Assembly: GCA_002500745.1 (NCBI GenBank)
Contig: DLST01000014.1
Coordinates: 21,679 to 85,678 of the forward strand
Direction of reading: 5' to 3'
DNA length: 64,000 bases
Origin: Sphingobacterium sp. UBA7855
GTDB lineage: Bacteria; Bacteroidota; Bacteroidia; Sphingobacteriales; Sphingobacteriaceae
Shown here: piece after piece, positions 16,841-24,259 of the stretch
How positions within the stretch are numbered: position 1 is the first letter of the stretch
Layout of the letters: each line of letters starts with the position of its first letter
Translations under genes and position numbers: made by a program
The notes under the pieces: generated by a model
Database searches by the model: none
What the model was told of the DNA's origin: nothing
The model's input: the letters and a program-made list of their open reading frames with translations, nothing else

Positions 16841-18028
16841 ATGGACGCAACGTTAACTCACTCAGAAGAAGATCTTTATAAGAAGCGACATCGTATAAGA
16901 ATCGCGGTTTCACTTTTCTTTTTTTGCCAGGGAATTGCGTTTGCATCGTGGGCGAGTCGCATTCCAATTGTTAAAGCACATCTCAACTTAAGTGAAGGGC
17001 AATTAGGTACCATATTATTAATGCTCCCCGTTGGTCAACTAGCCACGATGGCACTCTCAGGAAAACTGGTCACAAAATATGGTAGCGCTAGTGTATTACG
17101 CATTGTACCCATTGCCTATGCCCTAGTATTATGTTCCATACCGTTTGCACAGAATGCCTGGCAATTGGGGGCCATATTGCTCCTATTCGGGGTAAGCGGT
17201 AATATGTGTAATATTTCGGTTAATACCCAAGGAGTTGCCACCGAACAGATTTTCAAAAAATCAATTATGACCTCTTTTCACGGCGCTTGGAGTATCGCAG
17301 GCTTTACTGGAGCTTTAGTCGGTTTATTGACGATGAACTTTGGACTGAATACGCTCTCCCATTTCTTACTCATATTAATCATTGTCATCGGAAATACGCT
17401 AATCAACCACAAGTATTTGGTGCCAGGAAAATCTCCCCAAAAGGAAAAACGCAGTTTCTTCGCTAAACCAGAAGGCGGACTACTTCAACTTGGTATAATT
17501 GGCTTTTTCAGTATGGCAACAGAGGGAGCAATGTTTGACTGGAGTGGGGTATATTTTAAAGAAATCGTACAAGCGCCCGAAAAATTCGTTGTCGTTGGAT
17601 ACGCTTCTTTTATGATCATGATGGCCACAGGTCGCTTTGTTGGCGATGCGGTCATCCGCAAATTAGGTAGAAAAAGAACGCTGCAATACAGTGGCCTGTT
17701 AATGTTCATCGGAATGATGACCTCGGTTATTTACCCTGAATTTATCATCTGTACCCTCGCGTTTATGTTGGTAGGTATAGGCGTAGCCTGCAATGTTCCT
17801 TCGATCTATAGCCTTGCCGGACAAAATAAAAATGTACCTTCTGGCGTAGCCTTAGCTATGGTTTCAAGCATCAGCTACCTAGGATTTTTAATGGGGCCAC
17901 CTTTAATTGGATATATCGCCGAAGTGTTTAGCCTGCGCTATTCTTACGGTATTTTTGCCTGCTTCGGACTACTAATGTTTTTTATGGTAGGGCGACTATC
18001 TTTATTTAAAGAAACAAGCCCCGCCTAA
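16841..18028 (+). CDS. MFS transporter (YbjJ-like)
   Basis: 395 residues with about 12 transmembrane helices and a short cytoplasmic N-terminus. The first helices contain GIAFASWASRIPIVK and LSEGQLGTILLMLPVGQ, the pattern of the YbjJ-like subgroup of the major facilitator superfamily (uncharacterised, sometimes annotated as sugar or drug efflux). The central loop KSPQKEKRSFF separates two six-helix halves. Monocistronic, with its own -7 box. Substrate unknown. Confidence 0.88.
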   Translation: MDATLTHSEEDLYKKRHRIRIAVSLFFFCQGIAFASWASRIPIVKAHLNLSEGQLGTILLMLPVGQLATMALSGKLVTKYGSASVLRIVPIAYALVLCSIPFAQNAWQLGAILLLFGVSGNMCNISVNTQGVATEQIFKKSIMTSFHGAWSIAGFTGALVGLLTMNFGLNTLSHFLLILIIVIGNTLINHKYLVPGKSPQKEKRSFFAKPEGGLLQLGIIGFFSMATEGAMFDWSGVYFKEIVQAPEKFVVVGYASFMIMMATGRFVGDAVIRKLGRKRTLQYSGLLMFIGMMTSVIYPEFIICTLAFMLVGIGVACNVPSIYSLAGQNKNVPSGVALAMVSSISYLGFLMGPPLIGYIAEVFSLRYSYGIFACFGLLMFFMVGRLSLFKETSPA

Positions 18029-18061
18029 TTTTTCGAAGAGGCAGCTGCTCGACATTTGGAT

Positions 18062-18736
18062 TTAAAACTTGATCTGGAGAAATCTTAGGCTAAATGACAT
18101 GCGTTTACTTTTTAAAACATAGGGCATTGCGAGCAGATAAAAGCAAGCCGTGACCGTGCCCAACATCGAGCCAAACCAAACATCTATCACAAAATGCTGT
18201 CCCAAATACACACGTGAGTATGCAGTTAGTGCCGCGAAAACAAAGGTAATGATCCCAAAAGATTTATTTTTTGAAACAATCGCTATCGTGGCTGACATAG
18301 CAAAGGCTGAAGTTGTATGGCCTGAAGGAAACGAATTGATGTAGGCTACAGGCAGCCAAGAGACAACATGGAATGTTCGATCTCCATGGAATATACTGGC
18401 AGGCCTACCCGCATGGAAAAGATTTTTTAGCATACAGCAGATGACGCCCGAAAAGATATATGTACCAAGTATAGCTCGAGCATAATTCCATTGCTGCATA
18501 CAACAGTAAGCAATAAAAACAGCGATAACAAAGAGACCATCTCCAAAATAGGTATAGATGGTAAAGAGGATATCGGCCCAAAAAGTGTGGTGTGAGTTTA
18601 TGAAATGAAATGAATCTCCCTTGGGAACAAAAGCTACCAAAAAGGTCAATAGAACCACCCAAATGGAAAAGAAGATAAAAAAAGCAGGATTAGCTGCATA
18701 TACCCTTCTAAATTGGCATACCAAAAATTTTCCCAT
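18062..18736 (-). CDS. PAP2-family membrane phosphatase
   Basis: 224 residues, about six transmembrane helices. The three PAP2 motifs are present: KxxxxxxRP as KNLFHAGRP, PSGH as SFPSGHTTSAF, and SRxxxxxHxxxD as SRVYLGQHFVIDV. Such enzymes dephosphorylate lipid phosphates such as undecaprenyl pyrophosphate or phosphatidic acid at the outer face of the inner membrane. It converges on the MFS gene with a 33-base gap. Which lipid is used is not evident. Confidence 0.9.
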   Translation of the reverse strand: MGKFLVCQFRRVYAANPAFFIFFSIWVVLLTFLVAFVPKGDSFHFINSHHTFWADILFTIYTYFGDGLFVIAVFIAYCCMQQWNYARAILGTYIFSGVICCMLKNLFHAGRPASIFHGDRTFHVVSWLPVAYINSFPSGHTTSAFAMSATIAIVSKNKSFGIITFVFAALTAYSRVYLGQHFVIDVWFGSMLGTVTACFYLLAMPYVLKSKRMSFSLRFLQIKF

Positions 18737-18866
18737 TCAATCTATATTAAAGCCCATGATAAAATTGTTGTATTATCATTTGATTATTCTAATATAGAAA
18801 TATTATTAAAAATTGACAATTCTATTACGATTTAATTTTGACACCAAAATAAAAGGCCTATTAAAC

Positions 18867-18897
18867 AAAGAATGCGATGGATACCATCGCATTCTTT
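18867..18897 (-). terminator. terminator after tRNA-Arg
   Basis: Perfect 14-base arms AAAGAATGCGATGG (18867-18880) and CCATCGCATTCTTT (18884-18897) around a 3-base loop, just downstream of tRNA-Arg on the minus strand. Confidence 0.75.
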
Positions 18898-18901
18898 GGT
18901 G

Positions 18902-18973
18902 TAGCCCCGAGCAGAATCGAACTGCTATCAAATGTTTAGGAAACATCTATTCTATCCGTTGAACTACGGGGCC
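18902..18973 (-). tRNA. tRNA-Arg (anticodon CCT)
   Basis: 72 bases. The acceptor pairs GGCCCCG with CGGGGCT (terminal G-U). The anticodon stem GATGT/ACATT encloses TTCCTAA, giving CCT. T loop GTTCGATTC is present, discriminator A, no encoded CCA. Confidence 0.92.
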
Positions 18974-19209
18974 ATTTCAAAAGCCAAACTTAATCTTATT
19001 TTGTAAATAAGTCAATAGTAAGTCTCAAATCGAGAGATTTTTTTTCCTTAGAAAAGTCTTGACCTAAACGGAATAGCTTTATTCATGCCATTGACGTTGG
19101 CTATACCCAAAAACCTCATCAAAAGATTTCATGTAATCTGCAATAATTAACACGCAAACAAACTTAAAACTTATACGATAAGATGGAATTTGGTGAGAAA
19201 GAAAAAATG

Positions 19210-19290
19210 TGGAGGGAGAAGGATTCGAACCTTCGAAGCCGAAGCAACGGATTTACAGTCCGTCCCATTTGACCGCTCTGGAACCCCTCC
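19210..19290 (-). tRNA. tRNA-Tyr (anticodon GTA)
   Basis: 81 bases, class II with a long variable arm. The acceptor pairs GGAGGGG with TCCCTCC. The anticodon stem ACGGA/TCCGT encloses CTGTAAA, giving GTA. T loop GTTCGAATCC. No encoded CCA. Confidence 0.93.
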
Positions 19291-19543
19291 AGCATTGTGC
19301 TGTTCTTAAATTGAACAGCGCAAAAGTAGGTTTTGATTTGCAAAACTGCAATTATTTGAGTTCATAAATTTGTAACTGCCGCATTATTAATCTATTTATT
19401 TTTTAAAGGTATTCAATCGATCTACCGATCATTTGATTAACGTATCATTATTATAATAAAAATTTATTGTTATAATCGAGTCAAAATAGATTTTGACGAT
19501 AGTGTATTGGCAAAATCAATTCGCTTTTTGACCGTAGTTGCCG

Positions 19544-19551
19544 TATCTTTG
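19544..19551 (+). promoter_or_regulatory. -7 box for the peroxiredoxin operon
   Basis: TATCTTTG matches TAnnTTTG and lies 26 bases before ATG 19578. A TTTTTG tract upstream is only 13 bases away, too close for a normal -33 box. Confidence 0.5.
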
Positions 19552-19577
19552 TAACAACAAAAAAAGAAAGATATATT

Positions 19578-20210
19578 ATGAGTTTTACAGGTAAAAGTTT
19601 TCCAAACATTACAGTAGATGCAATCGATTATTTAGGCGATAATTTACAAATTAACATTTTTGAAAAAGCAGTCAAAGAAGGTAAAAAAGTGCTCTTATTT
19701 TGGTATCCAAAAGACTTCACTTTCGTATGTCCTACTGAGTTACACGCTTTCCAAGAGGCAGCTGCCGAGTTTGAAAAACGCAATACAATCTTAATCGGTG
19801 CTTCTTGTGACACAAATGAAGTGCACTTCGCCTGGTTAAATACAGCAAAAGATAACGGCGGTATTGAAGGTGTTGAATACCCGATCTTAGCAGATACAAA
19901 CCGTAACTTATCAAGTATATTGGGAATATTAGATGTTCAAGAAGTCGAACACCCGGAATACGGCACATTAGCACAAGGTTCTGCTGTCACTTACAGAGCA
20001 ACCTATTTGATCGACGAAACTGGCCGTGTATTTCACGAGTCGGTAAACGATATGCCTTTAGGTCGTAACGTGAAAGAATATTTGCGTCTGATCGATGCCT
20101 ATGCACACGTACAAAAATTCGGTGAAGTATGTCCTGCAAATTGGGAAGAAGGTAAAGATGCCATGAATGCAGATAGAAAAGGTGTAGCTGATTATTTAGC
20201 GAAACACTAA
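19578..20210 (+). CDS. 2-Cys peroxiredoxin (AhpC/Prx1 type)
   Basis: 210 residues. Reduces hydrogen peroxide and organic peroxides. The peroxidatic cysteine is in DFTFVCPTE and the resolving cysteine in GEVCPANW near the C-terminus, the typical 2-Cys arrangement. WYPKDFTF and the RNVKEYLRLIDA helix are also family features. The thioredoxin-like gene immediately downstream is the likely electron donor, with a strong hairpin between the two genes. No OxyR-type gene is nearby. Confidence 0.94.
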   Translation: MSFTGKSFPNITVDAIDYLGDNLQINIFEKAVKEGKKVLLFWYPKDFTFVCPTELHAFQEAAAEFEKRNTILIGASCDTNEVHFAWLNTAKDNGGIEGVEYPILADTNRNLSSILGILDVQEVEHPEYGTLAQGSAVTYRATYLIDETGRVFHESVNDMPLGRNVKEYLRLIDAYAHVQKFGEVCPANWEEGKDAMNADRKGVADYLAKH

Positions 20211-20234
20211 CAAAAAACGAAGACGACAAGTCTC

Positions 20235-20266
20235 GTCAACAGGAGTCACTCTTGATTCCTGTTGAC
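20235..20266 (+). repeat. intergenic hairpin between peroxiredoxin and thioredoxin
   Basis: GTCAACAGGA (20235-20244) pairs exactly with TCCTGTTGAC (20257-20266). Counting a G-U pair the stem extends to 14 base pairs with a 4-base CTCT loop. No T-run follows, so it is more likely an mRNA processing or attenuation element than a full terminator. Confidence 0.7.
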
Positions 20267-20294
20267 TTCCATCAATCACCTTAATAATAAAATC

Positions 20295-20609
20295 ATGTTA
20301 CAAGAATTAGAAAATGATAATTTACAAGAAATTGTAAATAGCAACGATATTGTTATGGTTCAATATTCCGCTACCTGGTGTGGTAATTGCAAAATAATGA
20401 AACCAAAATTTAAAAAGTTAGCAGGCGAAAATGAAAGTGTGCCTTTTATAATCGCTGATGCAGAAAAATTTCCTGAATCGCGTAAATTGGCAAATGTGAA
20501 TAATTTACCCACTTTTGCTGCCTTCAAGAATGGTAAATTGGTTAATCAAGTACAAACAAATAAGTTGGACGCATTAGTAGAATTATTCAATGAAACTTCC
20601 AGTAATTAA
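20295..20609 (+). CDS. thioredoxin-family protein
   Basis: 104 residues from ATG 20295 (an upstream start at 20262 would lie within the hairpin). Active site WCGNCK in SATWCGNCKIMKP, with cis-proline in NLPTFAAFKNG. It lacks the usual WCGPC proline (Asn instead), a form common beside peroxiredoxins in Bacteroidota. It probably reduces the upstream peroxiredoxin. It overlaps the next gene by 20 bases. Confidence 0.92.
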   Translation: MLQELENDNLQEIVNSNDIVMVQYSATWCGNCKIMKPKFKKLAGENESVPFIIADAEKFPESRKLANVNNLPTFAAFKNGKLVNQVQTNKLDALVELFNETSSN

Positions 20610-20844
20610 GCATTTAACAGAATTCATCGAGCAAAATGATGTGGACTACGTCCTAGAGACCATAGAGACACTTGAAGCATTAACAGAGGCTCCCTTGAAA
20701 GATGAGGAACTAGACGTTCTTGGTGAATTGATTTCAAACCTTTATGGAGCAGTTGAGGTTGATAAATTAATTAAAGAAGGTCATTCTAAAAAAGACGCGT
20801 TAAATTTATTTATGAAACGTGTTCTTGGTGCCATTGATAAATAG
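20590..20844 (+). CDS. DUF6952-like small protein
   Basis: 84 residues, acidic and helical (TIETLEALTEAPLKDEELDVLGELISNLYGAVEV). It overlaps the 3' end of the thioredoxin gene by 20 bases, so translation is probably coupled. This small family is regularly found behind a peroxiredoxin and a thioredoxin in Bacteroidota; the biochemical role is unknown. No cysteine is present, so a direct thiol role is unlikely. Confidence 0.8.
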   Translation: MKLPVIKHLTEFIEQNDVDYVLETIETLEALTEAPLKDEELDVLGELISNLYGAVEVDKLIKEGHSKKDALNLFMKRVLGAIDK

Positions 20845-21240
20845 CTTTTACTTAAAAGTATGATTTTGAAACTTTCTTTAATGTGTCTAAGTTTTTTTTG
20901 AACGTTTGAAGTATAGCGATTAATATGAATTTCACTTTGCCCTAACAATTAAGCAAATCTTACGACGTTATTTAAATGGTATGAAGATAGCAGTCTGTCT
21001 ATTAAACAATAAGTGTTGTGGCACTATAGTCTATTAAGCGTATAGTAACAATGTAATATACATTTCCCAAAAACTAAAATGTTGACAAAATTTAGCGATG
21101 TGGAAAACTAATTAAAGTAATTTGACAGAACTCAATATTTTCTACATATATTTACTATGTTAAAGGTTGCCACTTGGAGCGAAGCGACAAAATAACTATT
21201 CTCTAAAAATTCGTTTCAGGAAAAAATATTTTAATTGTTA
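20845..21240. other. gene-free spacer ahead of an isolated terminator
   Basis: About 400 bases without a plausible reading frame, ending in a strong terminator at 21241. A short stem (GTTGC / GCGAC around CACTTGGAGCGAA) lies near 21170-21190. This may be a long 3' UTR or a small RNA gene; no known RNA family is recognised. Confidence 0.35.
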
Positions 21241-21280
21241 AACGGAAATTCCAACTTGATTGGGATTTCCGTTTTTTTTA
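21241..21280 (+). terminator. strong rho-independent terminator
   Basis: AACGGAAATTCC (21241-21252) pairs with GGGATTTCCGTT (21262-21273) with one mismatch, followed by an eight-T run. It lies almost 400 bases past the last gene. Confidence 0.85.
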
Positions 21281-21355
21281 TCTATGCCATATTATTCGTT
21301 CAAGCATCGATAATTAAGATTTTACAGCGCTTTTACCTATAACTGAAACCTACAC

Positions 21356-21388
21356 TTTGTATTAGCCTAAGCAGGATGATAACCTTTG
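21356..21388 (+). promoter_or_regulatory. promoter of the PIG-L/symporter operon
   Basis: TTTG at 21356-21359 and TAACCTTTG at 21380-21388 lie 20 bases apart, close to the -33/-7 spacing of Bacteroidota promoters; the -7 box has three instead of two central bases. The leader to ATG 21491 would be about 95 bases. Confidence 0.4.
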
Positions 21389-21490
21389 TACGATATAGTA
21401 TATATATGGATCAATCAAACATTATAAAGGCTTTCAATAAAATTACAATAATCAACAATCTGTTGTTGAGCAAAATCTTTATCTTTAAAA

Positions 21491-23944
21491 ATGCGAAGAC
21501 CTTTTATCTCTGTTATCATAATTTTGGCGGGTATCTTGTCAACTTCAAGCGTTAAAGCACAAAACCCACAGTGGGATGCTGCTGAAATAAAACTTAATCT
21601 GGAAAAACTTAACACATTGGGATCGGTACTCTATTTTGCGGCACACCCCGATGACGAAAATACGCGATTGATTGCATGGTTAGCCCAAGAAAAAAAATAT
21701 AAAACAGCTTACTTATCGTTAACTAGAGGCGATGGTGGACAAAATCTGATCGGAACAGAACAGGGTATTGAACTTGGCTTGATACGAACGCAAGAATTAC
21801 TGGCTGCTCGAAAAATTGACAAAGGTGAACAATTTTTTTCCTCTGCCTATGACTTCGGATTCTCGAAGACCCCAGAAGAAACTTTCGAATTTTGGGATAA
21901 AAAACGTGTTCTTGGAGAGGCCGTATGGATCATCAGAAAATTTAGGCCCGATGTAATTATTACACGTTTTCCTCCCGATTCAAGGGGTGGCCATGGCCAT
22001 CATCAAGCTTCCGCTATTCTAGCGCAAGAAGCTTTTAAAGCCGCTGCAGATCCTAATCAATTTTCAGAGCAACTTCAATTTGTAAGTCCTTGGCAGGCGA
22101 AACGTCTCCTTTGGAATACCGCAAATTTTGGCGGTCAAAACAATACTCGTGAAGATCAGTTAAAAATAGATATTGGAGATTACAATACGCTATTAGGAGC
22201 CTCTTATGGCGAGATTGCTGCCCACAGCCGCTCTTCACACAAAAGTCAAGGCTTCGGGTCGGCAAGCCAACGCGGCTCATCAATTGAATATTTTGAATTC
22301 GTCGACGGTGTACCTGCGGAAAAGACACTACTGGATGATGTAGAAACTTCTTGGAAAAGAGTGAAAAACGGCAATAAAGTCCAACCATTAATTGATCACA
22401 TTAATCAGATATATCAAATTGATAAACCGGAATTGATCATTAACGAACTGATCAAACTATACAACATACTGGATGAAATTGATGATGAGTACTGGAAAAC
22501 GCAGAAGAAAAAGGAAGTTGAAAAACTGATTCTTGCTTGTGGTGGAATTTGGTTCGAAAGTGTTGCTAGGAATTCATCCTATGCCTTGGGAGAGGAGATA
22601 AAAGTGGATCATTCTATTATTGTCCGCCGTCCGAATATAACAGTTGAGCTGACTCAGCTAAACGGAAATAGCATTCGTAATACATTGAAAACAAATAGAT
22701 TGCAAAAGGACACTATGCTTATCATCGCCGATAGGACAACACAACCCTACTGGCTGATGGAACCGCATGGAAAAGGTAAATTTAATATTAGTGATTTTAA
22801 TCTTACTGGATATCCCGAAAATCCTGATGCTCCAAGTGTATCTATTGAGATTCGGATCAATGGCCAGCCTATTACAATCAATCAGCTGATAAAGTATAGA
22901 TATACCGACCCTGTCCGTGGTGAAATCTACAACCCCATCGTAATCCTACCACCATTAACCGCTAAAAGTTCGAGTTCTCTGGCGCTCACACAAAATGCCG
23001 GAACGGTCAAAGTAAATCTGACTTTTCAGAAAAACGGAAAAATAGGCGCTACTACATTTCACGTAAAACCAAACATACCAAAAGGCTGGGAAATTTTACC
23101 AGTATCTTTTGATTTATCTTTTAAAGAAAATGAACGTATAATCTCAAAGGAAATCAGCATAAAACCATCCGATGCTACGCAATCTTCCATAGATACCCTT
23201 GGGTTTATTTTTAATAGTAAAGAACGCTTGAAAGAGGTAAAGTCCATCGATTACAACCATATTCCTGATATCGTTTATTTCCCAGATGCGGCTATAAAAA
23301 TGAGCAACATCAGCCTGATCAACGACGTAAAGAACGTCGCATACATTCATGGGGCAGGGGATCTAATTCCTGAATCGCTTGTTTCCATTGGTATAAAAGT
23401 TGATGTGCTAAGTAACGAGCAGGCGTTAAAAGCAGATCTTTCCACCTATGACGCCGTAATATTTGGTGTACGAATATTCAACGTCAATAAACAGATTGCA
23501 CAGCTTCAAAATAAAGTACTTGCGTATGTGAAAATGGGGGGGACAGTTCTAGAACAATACAATGTAAATAACGGAATGATAGCAAAAAACTTTGGTCCCT
23601 TTCCTTTTAGTATCAGCAGAAGCCGGGTAACGGACGAAAAAGCAACAGTACATTTTGATAAAAACGATCCCATTTTCAATTACCCAAACAAAATCAGCGA
23701 AGCTGACTTTGAACACTGGGTACAGGAGCGGGGACTATATTTTGCCGAAGAAATTGATAAAAGATATCGTACGCCTATTACCATGCAAGACCCGGGAGAG
23801 GCATTGCATAATGGATCATTACTAGTTGCACCCTATGGAAAAGGTAAATTTGTTTATACATCTCTGTCTTTTTTCAGACAATTACCTGCTGGAATTCCCG
23901 GAGCTTACAGATTATTTGTAAATTTGTTATCAAAATCAAAATAA
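21491..23944 (+). CDS. PIG-L family deacetylase, large form
   Basis: 817 residues with a signal peptide ending VKAQ. The N-terminal 300 residues are a PIG-L/LmbE zinc-dependent N-acetylglucosamine deacetylase domain: AHPDDE at 51-56 and HGHH at 168-171 supply the metal ligands. A roughly 500-residue extension follows, with beta-sandwich-like middle parts and a C-terminal region (YIHGAGDLIPESLVSIG, YDAVIFGVRIFN, GTVLEQYN) resembling a ThuA or amidotransferase-like flavodoxin fold. Secreted, so it probably deacetylates an amino-sugar conjugate outside the cytoplasm. First gene of a four-gene operon that ends in a sodium symporter. Confidence 0.9.
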   Translation: MRRPFISVIIILAGILSTSSVKAQNPQWDAAEIKLNLEKLNTLGSVLYFAAHPDDENTRLIAWLAQEKKYKTAYLSLTRGDGGQNLIGTEQGIELGLIRTQELLAARKIDKGEQFFSSAYDFGFSKTPEETFEFWDKKRVLGEAVWIIRKFRPDVIITRFPPDSRGGHGHHQASAILAQEAFKAAADPNQFSEQLQFVSPWQAKRLLWNTANFGGQNNTREDQLKIDIGDYNTLLGASYGEIAAHSRSSHKSQGFGSASQRGSSIEYFEFVDGVPAEKTLLDDVETSWKRVKNGNKVQPLIDHINQIYQIDKPELIINELIKLYNILDEIDDEYWKTQKKKEVEKLILACGGIWFESVARNSSYALGEEIKVDHSIIVRRPNITVELTQLNGNSIRNTLKTNRLQKDTMLIIADRTTQPYWLMEPHGKGKFNISDFNLTGYPENPDAPSVSIEIRINGQPITINQLIKYRYTDPVRGEIYNPIVILPPLTAKSSSSLALTQNAGTVKVNLTFQKNGKIGATTFHVKPNIPKGWEILPVSFDLSFKENERIISKEISIKPSDATQSSIDTLGFIFNSKERLKEVKSIDYNHIPDIVYFPDAAIKMSNISLINDVKNVAYIHGAGDLIPESLVSIGIKVDVLSNEQALKADLSTYDAVIFGVRIFNVNKQIAQLQNKVLAYVKMGGTVLEQYNVNNGMIAKNFGPFPFSISRSRVTDEKATVHFDKNDPIFNYPNKISEADFEHWVQERGLYFAEEIDKRYRTPITMQDPGEALHNGSLLVAPYGKGKFVYTSLSFFRQLPAGIPGAYRLFVNLLSKSK

Positions 23945-23951
23945 TAGAATA

Positions 23952-24161
23952 ATGGAAAATCAGATTGACAACAGCTGCACGACAATTGATGCTGGCAAAG
24001 CAAAAGGAATCATTCTTTTAGTTGCTGTAGTATTTGGTGCATTAATTGGGTTCACTGCAAACGAGACATTTTTAAGCATCTTTGGAGGTGCCGCTGTCGG
24101 ATTAGTTATTGCGGCTATTTTTAATAGCGTTATCTATCCTCAGAAGCCTTCCGATAGATAA
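23952..24161 (+). CDS. small two-helix membrane protein
   Basis: 69 residues, 7 bases after the deacetylase stop. Two predicted helices: IILLVAVVFGALIGF and a Gly/Ala-rich FLSIFGGAAVGLVIAAIF, then a short basic tail. No named family is recognised. Its place in the operon suggests a role with the deacetylase or the symporter. Confidence 0.75.
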   Translation: MENQIDNSCTTIDAGKAKGIILLVAVVFGALIGFTANETFLSIFGGAAVGLVIAAIFNSVIYPQKPSDR

Positions 24162-24166
24162 CAACG

Positions 24167-24259
24167 ATGAATAGCTGGAAACGTTTCTATTGGTTGGTCG
24201 TTATCTGGCTATTTGTATTCATCCTTTTTCTGTACATTTTCACGAACAACTATTCATGA
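24167..24259 (+). CDS. 30-residue membrane microprotein
   Basis: ATG at 24167 is five bases after the previous stop, and the TGA at 24257-24259 overlaps the symporter ATG at 24256 (ATGA). The peptide begins MNSWKRFYWLVVIW and is essentially one transmembrane helix with a polar tail (TNNYS). The tight geometry on both sides argues that it is translated and feeds ribosomes to the symporter start. It may be a small accessory subunit, analogous in position to the DUF485 proteins of proteobacterial symporters, but without sequence resemblance. Confidence 0.6.
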   Translation: MNSWKRFYWLVVIWLFVFILFLYIFTNNYS

